A stretch of DNA of 64,000 nucleotides from positions 10,348,622 to 10,412,621 of the forward strand of contig NC_049907.1 of NCBI RefSeq assembly GCF_001411555.2, written 5' to 3'. The position numbers and the translations under genes were made by a program. Each line of letters begins with the position of its first letter. Position 1 is the first letter of the stretch. Under the pieces are notes generated by a model. The model saw only the letters and a list, made by a program, of their open reading frames with translations, made no database searches and was not told the DNA's origin. Source of the DNA: Juglans regia. Lineage: Eukaryota; Streptophyta; Magnoliopsida; Fagales; Juglandaceae. This document shows positions 49,692 to 61,546 of this stretch, piece after piece.

Positions 49692-50293
49692 ATGAACCCA
49701 ATCTTTACTTTAACTTCCTTAAAATTCTTCATAAGACATAAAGCATGTGATAGCACATGTTTTACACTCAAAATTGGTTGCTTAAATTCTGTTTTATTCC
49801 TCCTTTACCATAACCCCTATGCTAAACTAAAGAATAAGCTTAATATGTCAACCTCTTCACCTTCAACGAGCTGTAATACCAAATCAAAGAAATTTGCATG
49901 AACATTGCTATCCAAAGATGGAAAAAACTAATGCCATATCTCTCTCAACTGAACACAGCTAAAAATTGCATGATACAAATCTTCAACTGAATTCAAACAA
50001 AAGCGACAATTCCCCTAAGTTATAACATGCTTTTTCAACAGATTCTCCTTAGTAGGAAAAACTTTTTTACAAGCATGCCATGCGAAAACTCAAACTTTAT
50101 TAGGAACACGCATCTTCCACAAAACCTTCCATAATTTATACTACCTCATCATATTAGAGCCTTCAACTAAATCAAAATTCTGATGTTGCATAATCAATCG
50201 GTAACAGCTTTTCATAGAAAACTGGCCACTTCTTTCACATTCCCATGTCCACTTATCAACCATAATTTCAGGAGAGATCAACACTTTCAAATT

Positions 50294-52121
50294 TTAGAAG
50301 AGAGATCTAATTTTATCCAAATTCCACCATCGAGTAGAATCATCAATAATAGAGGCTACTAAGTCACTTCTGTACTGATCTGAGTAACCAATTTCCTTCT
50401 CCAATGACTTATAACCTAGGATCCATGTTTCAGTCCACAAATGAGCAGTTTTACCATCCCCAATCCTCCATCGACACCCTTCTCTTAACCATCTCTTAGC
50501 CTCCCATATCCCCCTCCGTGTATATGAAGGACAGTTTCCCAACTTAGCTTCAAAGAAATCTATAGTAGAAAAATATCTTGCCTTTAACAACTTATACAAC
50601 AAGGAGTTCTTATCTTGTAGAAGCCTCCAACCTTGCTTAGCAAGGAGAGGAAGGTTGAAAGTGCGTAAGTCTTTAAACCCCATACCCTCTTTTGACTTAC
50701 CCTCACACATACTATGCCAACTAACCCAATAAATCCTTTTTTCTTCACCTCTCTGCCCCCACCAAAATCTTGACATTAGCCTTTCTAATTCAGAACATAA
50801 ACCAGCAGGCAAAAGAAAGCAACTCATAGAATAAGTGGGTATCAATAAAGCTACAGCCTTCAAAAGCACCTCCTTACCCCCTTGAGATAATAACTTCTCC
50901 TTCCAACTTTGAAGTTTTTGTCAAACCTTCTGTTTAATGGACTGAAAAGCCCTTGTTTTTAAGTTACCAACAATTGGTAGTAAAGCAAGATATTTCTTGT
51001 ATTGCTGCACCTCACTATTACTCCATAAAAGTTTAATTTCTTCTCTCAAACCCCTACCCACATTACCACTAAAGGCCATAGCTATTTTTTCTTTATTGAT
51101 TTTTTGACCAGAAACACACTCATACATTGCACCCTCCTATTCTCTTCCAAATCAGTTTTGCAAAATATAACGCTATCATCAATAAAGAGCAAATGATTAA
51201 TGTTTGGAGCCCCTCTACAGATTTTTATACTAGAAATTTCCTTTCTTAAGCTTGCCTCTCTTAACAATGCAATAAGACCTTCTGTATAGAGAAGCAAAAG
51301 ATAAGGCGACAAAGGGCCCCCTTGTCTTAATCCTTGGAATGAATAATAGGCTCTTTTGGCTCTCCATTAACCAAAATTGAAAAAGTAACAGATTTCACAC
51401 AATACATAATCAAATCAATAAAACTCTACTGGAAACCCATCACCTCCTTTACAATGGAAAGAAAACTCCATTCAACACGATCGTAGGCCTTACTTATATC
51501 CAACTTAATAGACATATAACATTTTTTGCCTTTTTTCTTATGCTTTAAAAAATGAACCAATTCATAAGCAATAAGAACATTATTAGTGATTAAACGACCT
51601 AGAACAAAAGCACTCTAATTTTTACTAATAATTGAAGGTATCACTATTTTTAGCCTATTAGAAATCACCTATGCAATCAATTTGTAGGCCACATTACACA
51701 AACTAATATGCCTATAATTAGCAACACTGGTAAGAAATTTCTTCTTAAGAATAAGATTAATATGAGTGTGATTAAGAGATGAAGGGAACTCACCAATATT
51801 AAGAGCCTTTAACACTGCTCTTGTGACAATATTGCCCACTACATGCCAATATTTTTGGTAAAACATTGGGGACATTCCATCTGGATCAGGAGCTTTGGAA
51901 TGATGCATTTGAGACAAAGCAGCCACCACCTCTATTTCTGTATAAATCTGACTAAGAGTAGCATTCATTGAACCAATAATTTTTCCAGTAATTGACTGAA
52001 GAAAATTTGTTGAACCCCTTGGATTAGAAGTAGAAAAGAGCTTCTCAAAATAATGAAGAATAATCTGATCCCTTCGCTCCCCAAACTGCCAGGCCCCTTG
52101 CTCATCTTTAACTTTAATCAA
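50294..52121 (-). pseudogene. LINE reverse transcriptase region (broken)
   Basis: Three open pieces: 52121-51669 (N-terminal RT, SKAPDPDGMSP), 51312-51082 (palm, ISSIKICRGAPNINHLLFID followed by D), and 50869-50294 (thumb/connection, FWWGQRGEEKRIYWVSWHSM). Between them lie stops and frameshifts. The catalytic box is FIDD where plant LINEs usually have FADD. Confidence 0.85.
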
Positions 52122-52403
52122 ACTATTTTTTCTTCTCGCTGAGAAGCCTTCATATGAAAATACCTTGAATTTTGATCACCTTCTTTAAGTCACAAGGCCT
52201 TAGATCTCTGTTGCCAAATGACCTCATCCCTTTCTAACCATTTTTATACCTCTTCTCAGGCCTCATTTTGATAATCTAAAAACTCTCCCATGGATCAGCT
52301 TCACAAATCCTCTCCAATTCTACTCTTGCTTTATGTAACTGCTTTTGAACATTGCCAAAAGTAGTCTTATTCCAACTGTCCAAATGAGTGCCATAAACCT
52401 TTA

Positions 52404-53353
52404 TTAAATCCATAACAATATGCATATCATCACAAACCCTATCCCCCTCCAAATAGATTTAATAATGTCTTCACATGCTTGCTCCCTTACCCACCTATTT
52501 TCAAATTTAAACCTCTTATTTGGTCTAATATACTCCCATTCTCCCTCAACATTTAGCCAAAGAGGAACATGATTAGAGAATGCCGCCAAACCATGGATTA
52601 CACATGCATTTGGAAACCTGCTCATCCACTGAGAATTAGCCATTACTCTATCTAGTCTCTCACTAATATAATGAGAGACCTCCCTCCTATTACAACAAAG
52701 TGAACTTATGGCCCCTATACCCCAAATCTTGAAGAGAACATTCATGAACTATATCCTTGAATGCTTCAATTTGTCATTTTGGTCTAACTCTACGTCCCCA
52801 CTTCTCATAAGAGTACAAAATTTCATTGAAGTCCCCTAAAACCACCCATGCATTCCCATGTTGTGTACAAATGTTTCTTAACAAATTCCAAGTTTTAAAC
52901 CTTTGACTTGTTTCTGGATGGCCATAAATGCCAGTTAAAAACCAACTTCCCATTATAGAACCCTCATCAATGATAACATTCACATGATAATGAGAATAAT
53001 TAATAATAGATAGATTTACTTCTCTTCCCCAAAGCAGTGCAATACCCCATTTTTGCCCACAACAATCAACAACAAAACGGTTAGAAAACCCTAACTTAAA
53101 CTTACATACCTCAAATTGACGAGATTTTAATCTTGTTTCCTACAAGAACAGGACGTTGGGAGTTTCCCTCTTCACTAAATCGCAAAGGGTCTGAATGCCT
53201 CGTGGGTTCCCAAACCCACGAGCATTCCAGCTTAAAATTTTCATGGAGTCCGGTAGGACTGCTCAATAGCCACCGCCGATCCATCTTGTTGAATGAGAAC
53301 CTTAATGAACATACACTCACCATCAGCATTGATCCTCTTTGAAGGCCTTCCAT
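52404..53353 (-). pseudogene. LINE apurinic-type endonuclease region (broken)
   Basis: Pieces 52983-52774 (FLTGIYGHPETSQRFKTW, WVVLGDFNEILY) and 52745-52404 (RLDRVMANSQWMSRF, FSNHVPLWLNVEG) match the exonuclease-endonuclease-phosphatase fold of plant LINE ORF2; frameshifts separate them. The N-terminal SWNxRG-type start is in another frame near 53240. Confidence 0.8.
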
Positions 53354-53503
53354 GGAAGCCAGCCAGCCACAGTTGCTACTTTCGTTTTCTGGAGATTAGA
53401 GGCAGTTGAGAAGGTCCAGAAATATCTCCCTTACGGTCGTAAAACGATCGTCATTTCCATTTCTTACTAAGCAAACCATGGGCCCCGTCACTTTTACTCT
53501 GAC

Positions 53504-54700
53504 CTAATCCAGCAAATGCAATCTTAAAATCGTCCTCCTCATTAGTGTTACCTGGCCCATCAGAATCATAAAGCTCAGAGAGATTTTGTTCTTGAAACGA
53601 CTTTGTTTCCCCTTTGTAATTCCCACCAAAATGCCATTGTCTTCTTCTCTTTTGTTAACCACTGTAATTGTTCCTGTAGCATCGACCCCACCAACATTTC
53701 GTTGTTGATTCTTCGCCATTTCCCCTCCCTCAAAACTCGCCAATTTCCCCGTATCTGTCAATTCCATTTCTTTCGGGACTAGCAAAATATCAAGAGCCAT
53801 AACTGATTAAACCAACATATCCTGAACTGTTGGAGGATGACCCTGAGCCTTCGACGGTTGAGCTGTAGAAGTTGAATTCGCCATCGTAGACGGAGGCCCT
53901 AATTTTTGACTTTCTTTGCAATCCCATGGTTTTCCATCCATGAATCGATCTCCATAATTAGATGCTCGTAACCAAGGTCCATACGGGAATACAACTTCCT
54001 TTTCCGGTGGAGCATCACTCTGTCGCAAGCCACAATCTTTATCCCCATGCCTCAAACAGCCATGCAAATAGTAAAAATTGGATAATCTCTCATAAGAGAA
54101 TCTAACCCAATAAACATCCCCATCTCCCATTGAAAATTTTGTACCTTGTAACAGAGATTTCGAAATATTCACAATGACCCTTACCCGTTGGAACTCCCCC
54201 AAGCCACCTCCCATTTCTCAACATCCACCTCCTCAACCCTTCCAATCTTCTTACCAATCCCATCTCCCATATAATCAATCATAACTAGCACGCAATGGAA
54301 GATCATGAAGATACACCCAAAAAGTAACCGTAGTAATCTTGATATTTTGAATTTGTTGAAGACCATCTACTTCTTGAATAAGCACAAGGTGTATATCAAA
54401 AGACCACGGACCATCCCTAACCACACGGTTCTTATCACACCGATCTTCAAAATCTGCCAAGATTAATGTCGAACTGAGATCCTGAAATCACACCCCTCAT
54501 GCAAGTCCCCTATTCATTGTCTTTTTAAAAGCATCACGACTATAATACTTGTCAGTCAACAGTAACATAATCAAACTCTTCCCTCACATAAGGAAATGTC
54601 TTCCAAACCCGCATCCTCCATAACAACTTCATCCTCCTCTTGCTCACTCAAAGATAATCTCTTATACAACACATTCGAATGTTCTCCTCCATATTGTTGA
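53504..54700 (-). pseudogene. LINE ORF1-like region (DUF4283 and zinc knuckle)
   Basis: Fragments 54460-54181 and 54214-53807 together give a DUF4283-like domain (VVRDGPWSFDIHLVLIQEV; FWVYLHDLP) and a CCHC-like knuckle (YYLHGCLRHGDKDCG). A frame change occurs around 54200-54360. The probable start is near 54700, in an acidic segment LSLSEQEEDEVVMEDAG. Confidence 0.75.
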
Positions 54701-54937
54701 AACACTAGAGACTACCCAAACTAGGCAACACATAACAAAGAAACCCACTTTGCACTAAGCAGTAGCAAAAACCTCCACTCGAACCATAGAGGCAGATAGA
54801 GGATAAAAGTTAGCAATTTTAATGATCAGATTATATATCTTTTTTTATGAAAAAATTTCGGGGATTGTCTTCATATCAAAACACCAACTCAGAAAATAAG
54901 AAAGGTATTTCTTATGAGTAACTTAACATTAAGTTGA

Positions 54938-55874
54938 CTTTTAGATAATAAGATAGAATCAACCTTTTAGAGAGAGAGAGTCCTCATTCTCTCTAGAAAA
55001 TCTCATTTCAGTGAGAGCCGTCGCCGAGAGGAGGGTGGAGTTGTAGCTCTCACCCTCCTCTCCTTCTCCTTTCAATTTCCGCATTGTGTATACACTTTCA
55101 AGGTAGTATTTTTTTTCCCTCCTCCCTCCACCGGTTTGGTTGTAGTCAAATATGTCGCTCTCCGACCGCCATCGGCCTACACGCACCCCACCACCCTATC
55201 CACCATTCGCCGATCTATTGGGACGAAGCGGAGTTGTGCCAAAATGATCGGTGCATGGATCTCACGCGCGGCTTGTTGCTGCGCGTGGCCTTCACGGGTC
55301 ACCGCGCTCCGACTCCTCTGATGGCTACACACACCGTACCAGTAGCTTCATCTCACCGAGATCTTCCAGATCTGGGCCACCTCGTCTCCATCCCACCGGT
55401 GTGTGGCTGCCACGTGCCATCACAGGAGCGCAGGAACGCAGATGTTCACAGGCTTCAGATCAGTCCACCCAATGACGTGTTTTCCTCTATGTTATCGTTT
55501 TCCCTAACTGATGATTTGGAAGAAGGGACTGCAGATCTCTCCAAAAATCATCTTAAGACAATAAACAACAGTGCACCCGCCACTCTCATCGCTTTTAGTG
55601 GAGTTTCCACTGCCACCAGCGGTGGTTCCATTGTTCACAAATTTTTGTGAATAGCTTATTATGATCTTTTAAGACGGCGTCCTCTTTGTAGGATATGGGT
55701 GAAGACAAAAAAATTGATCGCAAAAATATTTTTTTTTCCTTTTTTATCCACCACTTTGCACTGTTGTTATTGTTTTGGGGTATTTGTTGGGGAACCTCAC
55801 CCCTCCTTATGTATCATCTTTTCTAATTTCTAATAAAGTTTACTTGCTTGTTTAGAGAAAAAAAAAAAAAAAAA
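54938..55874 (+). mobile_element. Poly(A) retroposon of unknown origin, 18-bp duplication
   Basis: AACTTAACATTAAGTTGA is found at 54920-54937 and 55875-55892. The 937-bp insert begins with a GA-rich leader, has a GC-richer middle (55150-55460), an AATAAAG-type signal near 55840 and ends in about 18 A. This is a classic L1-type retroposition product. A + strand frame (55084-55650, up to 188 aa) is open but has no recognised domain. It could be a processed pseudogene or a deleted LINE joining 5' and 3' UTR. Confidence 0.88.
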
Positions 55875-56030
55875 AACTTAACATTAAGTTGATGCGAATA
55901 TCCAATGATGTCTTCGTTTTAATAAAGAAAGAAGGAAAGAAACGTAATACCCAAAAAATGTTGCTTTATAACAATGGCTCCAGATTTGACATAGCACTCA
56001 GACAAGTTCATAAGAATAAAGAGGTAGAAG

Positions 56031-56682
56031 TAGGGGTGTAAAAAAATATAAAAAATTTTGTTGAATTGGACTGGTTCCGATCTAGTTTGTTTGAGATTTG
56101 GTGCGGTATCAGTTCTTATGAATCAAAATCGGTCCTAAACTAGTATAATATCGATTTTTATATTTTGAAAATCGATTTAAACCCAACCAAATTGGTATAT
56201 ATATTTATAATTTTTTGTATTATATTATATATTATATGCTAAATTGTTAATTAATATAACATGAAATTCTAATCTTATTATTCAAGTATATTAATCTCAT
56301 AACATAACATTAATCTGTTAATTTTTAATATAACATTTGATATAACATATAAATTTAAATCTTATAATATAAAATTTAAATCTTAAACATAAATATTAAT
56401 ATTAAGTTATTAATCTTAACTTAATTTTGATATGTATATATATAATGTACTTATATTATAATATAAATAGATTAATAGTTTATTATATGTAAACATTATA
56501 TTATTTTTAATATAGATAATTTGTAAAATCAAAAAAATTGAACCGAAACTGAAAAAATATAAAATTTTGGTTTTAATAGTAAATTAGTCTGGTATCAATT
56601 CTTAAATTTTTAAAATCAGTATATACTAATTCGATTTTAAAAAATATATAAAATTAAATTGAACCAAACCGATTACACTTTA
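56031..56682. mobile_element. hAT-type MITE with 8-bp duplication
   Basis: Starts TAGGGGTGTAAAAAAATA and ends CCGATTACACTTTA. Flanks GGTAGAAG (56023-56030) and GATAGAAG (56683-56690) match at 7 of 8. Subterminal motifs GGTTCCGATC/AAACCGATT are weaker than in the neighbouring element, suggesting greater age. The inside is TA-rich. Confidence 0.85.
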
Positions 56683-57172
56683 GATAGAAGATCCAATTCA
56701 TAATTGAGCATCAGCTCGATGGGGTAGGATTTGGACCACACAGCAAGCGGACCTAAAAAACCATACAATAATTAATGCAACGTAACAAATTATGCAGCAC
56801 CTCTAAGTCAGAACTATAGTGAAACAACAATCGAGAAGGGGACGAAAACAACCCTCTAAATTTTGGAGGTTAGCCAAATTTTCAAATCAAAACTTCATAT
56901 AAATGATATTTATAATTTTAAGATTTGTGTATTTATTTTGAAAAAAATTACATAAATATGAAATTCATATAAAAAATTAATTTTTTAATTATGAATCAAC
57001 AATTTTTTTATATAAAAAAAGATGTACAGAACTTAAACATTCTAAAACTATATTAAATATTACTCTTCTTAAAAATAAGTTAACAGATCCTTATAATCTA
57101 TTTGTTTTTATTTTTATTGTTTGCACCATACTGATCCAGAGATCGGATCATTACTTCACCGCATTTGTTTCA

Positions 57173-58099
57173 GGGTGTGTTTGAATGTTGAAATGAATTG
57201 AGTTGAGATGATAAAATTAGGGGTGATAAACGGTCCGATCGGACCGAACGGACCAACCGAACTGACCGTCTCGGTCCGGACCGGACCGGACCGAGACTTA
57301 GACCGGTCCGGTCCGGTCCATATTTTAGAAGACCGAAAACATTCGGTCCGGTCCACGGTCCATGGTTTTTTCGGACTGGACTGAATGAAAAATAAATAAA
57401 AAAATATTATATATATATTTTATATATAATAATTGTACAATTAACAATATAAATTTTTAAATATATTATTAATACTTGTTAATATTCTATAAATTAACAA
57501 TATTTTATATATATCTTCATCTAACCTATCACTATTAACAATATAAAATTTTAAATATGCTATTAACACTTGTTAATATTCTATGAATTAATAAATATAT
57601 AATATCAATTAGTTAATTATATAGTAATTATATAAATTAATAATATAATTTTCATCTAATTTATTATCATTGACCATATAAAATATTTTTTTATTGAGTT
57701 TGTTACATAATCCACATTAATAAGTCACTTAATTTAATTTAGTATTTTAAATAAATTTTTTTATTAATTATTTAAAAAATTAAAAAAAAAAAGGATGGAC
57801 CGACTGGACCGGACCGGACCTGACCGATAGCTATCGGTCCGGTCCGGTCCCTTTGGATGTTCGGTCCGGTCCGGTCTGGAAAAATGATGGTCCGAAAATC
57901 GCTGGACCGGACCAAACCGGATCGGACCGGACCGTTTGCAACCCTAGATAAAATATTGTTAGAATATTATTTATTAATATTATTATTATTTTGAAATTTG
58001 GAAAAATTGAATTATTTATTATATTTTATATTAAAATTTAAAAAAATTATAATGATAAGTTAAAATAAATTGAGATGAATTTAAGATTCAAACTCACCC
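57173..58099. mobile_element. Tourist-like MITE interrupted by a hAT-type MITE
   Basis: Ends GGGTGTGTTTGAATG and GATTCAAACTCACCC are inverted repeats. Without the insert at 57218-57946 the sequence reads through the family core (GAGATGATAAAATATTGTT). The 3-bp target is not clear. Confidence 0.85.
57218..57946. mobile_element. hAT-type MITE with GGACCG arms; perfect 8-bp duplication
   Basis: Starts TAGGGGTGATAAACGGTCC and ends CCGTTTGCAACCCTA. GATAAAAT flanks both sides exactly (57210-57217 and 57947-57954). Both arms are built from reiterated GGACCG/CGGTCC pentamer-hexamer motifs that can pair within and between arms; the centre is TA-rich. 729 bp, no coding capacity. Confidence 0.95.
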
Positions 58100-58324
58100 A
58101 CAGAGTTAGAACTAACGAACACATTTTCAAAAAAAAAAAGAACTAACGAACACGCTTTCTCCTCAATCAATTCATTATATCTTACGGGTATCATTGTACT
58201 CTTCTCATTATCGAATCTTTGACGAAAATAAAAGCGCCGTCCAAACAGAAATGGCGGCTCAAGCCGATGAAGCCGTATAAGATTTTCATTAAGCTTCCAG
58301 GTATAGAATCAGTTTCATTTCATA

Positions 58325-58495
58325 TTATTATGAGAAATTTTATTTGCAGTCTTCAAGTGGGGACTGTATATGCAGATACATTATTAAATGAGAGAAAATA
58401 TTATTTTAGGAGGAATAATTTTATAATTTTAAAAAATTTTAAAGTTCAAATAGCCTAGGCCTGCACATGCAGTCCCCAAATGGGGACTGTACCTA
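58325..58495. mobile_element. Inverted-repeat element with GGGGACTGTA ends
   Basis: CAAGTGGGGACTGTATATGC on the left and GCAGTCCCCAAATGGGGACT on the right give inverted arms around an AT-rich centre. A similar end occurs near 11940-11975. It lies at the 5' edge of a truncated Tourist-like core (58510-58680). Confidence 0.6.
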
Positions 58496-58509
58496 GCATT
58501 GCTCTATTA

Positions 58510-58680
58510 TTATTACAATCTTTTCAAAATTTTACACAAAATATAATAAATAATTCAACATTTTCAAATCTTAAAATAATAATAATATTAAAAAATAATA
58601 TTATAATAATATTTTATTCAATTTTTAACTTTCATCTAAAACTATATCATATTATCTCATTATCTAAACAGCAAACGAGA
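58510..58680. mobile_element. Truncated Tourist-like MITE
   Basis: The family core (ACAAAATATAATAAATAATTC and AATATTTTATTCAA) and one end (CAAACGAGACC) are present; the left end is lost, apparently at the junction with the neighbouring inverted-repeat element. Confidence 0.65.
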
Positions 58681-58785
58681 CCTAAATTTCATTTTTTCGT
58701 GGCTGATAATTTTTCCAGAAGTCGGACAAGTTTGGAGAGTAAGATGAGATGAATTTGAGTAATTCTTGAATCCAAATCGAGGCTT

Positions 58786-58995
58786 GGCCTTGTTTATTTT
58801 CAGAAAATATTTCATCTAATCATTACAATTTTCCTAACTTCCAATACAAAATAAAATAAACAATTCAATTTTTTCAAATCTCAAAATAAAAATAATATTA
58901 AAAAATATATTTTAACAATACTTTATTCAACTTTTTAACTTTTATCTCATCTAATCTTATCTCATTTCATCTCATCTCTGAAAACAAACGAGCCC
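58786..58995. mobile_element. Tourist-like MITE
   Basis: Ends GGCCTTGTTTATTTTCAGA and TCTGAAAACAAACGAGCCC pair with few mismatches around the shared core. Confidence 0.82.
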
Positions 58996-59236
58996 TATGA
59001 GATTTTGGGAAATGGAAAAGAAAAAATTGAATAAAAAATATTATAAATTTAAAATATTATTAGAATATAATTTTTTAATATTATTGTTGCTTGAAGATTT
59101 AAAAAAGTTGAATTATTTTTTATTTTTTGTTTGAAAATTTGAAAACATAGTAATAATTAGTTTGAAACTATTTATATTTGAGTGATATTTGAAAAACAGA
59201 TGAGAATTTTGAGATGAAATATTTTTCCAAACAAAC
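58996..59236. mobile_element. Longer Tourist-related element remnant
   Basis: Resembles the 61636-61977 element (GGGAAATGGAAAAG, GAAGATTTAAAAAAGTTG, ending TTTTTCCAAACAAACCC). The left end is unclear because it abuts the preceding MITE. Confidence 0.5.
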
Positions 59237-59340
59237 CCAAAAACTCGATTAAAAAAAAAAAGGTGTAGAAACTCGAAAGAATAAAATCCGAAGTAGAAGA
59301 GTGAAAGACTGTCCCGATTTGGCGACAGAATAATGTTACA

Positions 59341-59488
59341 TACAGTCTTAGAATGTGCAAGTATCGTACAATCGTTTCAAAAAAGGGTAAGCTCCCCTAT
59401 TAAAAAATTAATTTTCTTTTCATGTAGATCTAATATTTATTTACTTTTTTCAAAATGATTACGTGACGATTACACACTCACGACTGTA
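59341..59488. mobile_element. Fold-back MITE
   Basis: Arms TACAGTCTTAGAATGTGCAA and TTACACACTCACGACTGTA pair imperfectly around a TTAAAAAATTAATTTTC core; same family as 34152-34312 and 45781-45926. Confidence 0.7.
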
Positions 59489-61546
59489 GCTATAATTTCT
59501 CTTGAAAATATATATTTTTCTATAAATTTTTGAGTAATGCTAGGCTGCTGCCTAGCAATAACTATTGGGCGTGTTGACTAGCACAAATTTATTTTTTTAT
59601 TTTTTATATTTATTTAATATATTTAAATATTTTTAAAAAACAAAAAATATATGAATACATTAAAAATTATTTTTTTAATTATTAAATAGAAGAAAAATTA
59701 AATATATTAACAATCAAAATAGGGGGAAACTCAGGGTCATATTAGCATTTCTCTTAATTTTATTTTCTCATTCCCACTGTTTCTCGTTCAGGGTCTCTGC
59801 CTCTCCGTCGAGCTTTCCAGTAATGTCAGGGTAAGGCTAACCCTCCCAACATTGTCTGTTGACCAAGTAGCTATCCCACTGGTTCCCTCTCTCTCTGTTT
59901 TTTACCCTAGTCTCTATTATGGTGTAAATATCATTTCGCTCCTCTAATATCGTTTTGAACCTTACTGCATTTCAGCTTCCGTGGGTAATTTTATATAGCG
60001 GTCCTTAAACTCGTGGTTCAAGCGAGTCCCTACTAGTCCTTTTGAAAATTTCTTTAAGGTTTTGGTTTGCTAGAGCTCTGGTATACTCGATATTCTTTGA
60101 ATATGAAGTTGGTCTCCTAATTCGTCGAAATAAAGTGTTTCTCTTCAGTGTTGTTGGAGATTTAAAAAGTGGGTAGAAGGTAATACTTGCCAGATCTTCA
60201 TCTTCGTTCCTTCGTTTTATTTTATGTTTTATGTTGTGTGGGCTATATATCTGTGGCACTCAAATAATAATCTCAATCAATTTAGTTAGTGTTGGTCAGT
60301 GGTTATGCAAGTGTATATTGTGTAAATTGCAATATTTTCATGGACGTGACTGAGATCTGGTTGCTTGCTTTTTTTTTTTTTTTTGGTTTTGCGCTTGTTT
60401 TCATGTTCTTGTTCTTAATTGAGATGTACGAAGATTTTTTTTTTTGATGAATAAGAAATTTTATTAAGACAAGAAGTAAGGCAAAGCCAAGTACACAGGA
60501 AGTATACAAAAACTGAACCTAGTTACAAGTCAGGAACTAGAAAAAGAAACAAGGAATGCACACAGATTTTTCTTTTGATTTGTAAAAAAAATGAGGTCGA
60601 GATGTACAAAGTTTCCGTTTACAATGGCCCTGTTGCTGAATTTCGATCTACTTTAAGCTTGGGGTTTGTGGAGATTTATGGATAAGAGTACTAGGAGTAC
60701 TTCTATCATTTATATAACAAGGAAAATGATATTATTTTATTTTAACTGAAAACATTATGTAGGGTCTACAAAATTATTTCAGATAACTTGTGTCATTGTA
60801 CTGGGAGATTTGAAAATTTGTCTGCACAACAATTTGCAGAGAATTAATGTTTATTATTGTCATTGATGGTTGAAATAAACTGTCAAATATGTGATAATTA
60901 GTGCGATGATAAATTGTTGCACAATTGTTGTGGAGTACCGAAACATTTCCACCGAAATATTTCCAAATTTTATCCAATGATAAATGATTATTTGTAATGT
61001 GGGGTCTGTTTTATTTTTATTTATTAAATTCTTTAATTTATAAGTGTTTCTATTTAAGATTAGAGTTTTTAAGTTTATTTTTACCATATGACCCAGCTTA
61101 TGTGTAGGTATATTTGAGAATGGCAGATAAATGTTTTATTTCCAGCTGATCAGATATTTGATTATTGATAAAAGACATCATAATTTCATGTTTTCATTTT
61201 TAATAATTCCCTTCGAACCCATAGTGAGAAAATGAAGACTTAGCCATGACTAAGGACATCCTGCAGATTTACAACTTCCATAGTTGGAGAACTATGAAAG
61301 CTTAAATGCTCCATATTTTGGGATAAAATCAATAACATTTTATCATTAGAATAGTAGAACTTGTTTGTAAGGTTATGTAGTGTGCTAACATGGTTCATCT
61401 TTTGATTCCCAGGTGAAAACTGCCTCAGGTAACCAGATATTTAGATATACATGCCAACAATTTGATCTCAGTGATTTAGAGTCTTAGCTGTAGTCGGGAG
61501 TGCATGTGCTATTTGGAGAGATGTGGTTGGACTGCATTCAGCTGAA
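59489..61546 (+). other. Probable promoter, 5' UTR exon and leader intron of the PF09713 gene
   Basis: 59770-59830 has leader-like composition and a good donor (CAGG|GTAAGG at 59830/59831), a plausible non-coding first exon. The region also has an AT-rich MITE-like stretch at 59527-59760 (TAATGCTAGGCTG start) and an antisense LINE tail at 60434-60598. Exon positions are inferred only. Confidence 0.4.
60434..60598 (-). mobile_element. 5'-truncated LINE tail, antisense, 13-bp duplication
   Basis: GAGATGTACGAAG (60421-60433) and GAGATGTACAAAG (60599-60611), 12 of 13, flank a segment that opens with a T run and reads, on the minus strand, a LINE 3' end (CTTCCTGTGTACTTGGC, AATAAAATTTCTTATTC). It lies in the likely leader intron of the PF09713 gene. 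Confidence 0.8.

Larger units (their letters stand above)
49140..54804 (-). mobile_element. Full-length L1-type LINE, coding-defective
   Basis: AAAAGTTAGCA occurs at 49129-49139 and 54805-54815; the 5665 bp between starts (minus strand) with a leader and ends in a poly(A) seen as T at 49140. Order on the minus strand: ORF1 with DUF4283-like and CCHC-like parts (54480-53800; CLRHGDKDC), an APE-type endonuclease (about 53250-52400; the block WVVLGDFNEILYSYEK), reverse transcriptase (52121-50290; SKAPDPDGMSPMFYQKYW, GPLSPYLLLL, and FIDD in the catalytic position), then RNase H (49691-49278; MKLNTDGALFGDF). Frameshifts and stops break both ORFs, so it cannot move by itself. Confidence 0.92.

Noticed and set aside
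55084..55650. 188-codon open frame called as a gene
   Set aside because: It lies inside a poly(A) retroposon, has no recognised domain and no conserved features; kept only as a note on the retroposon.
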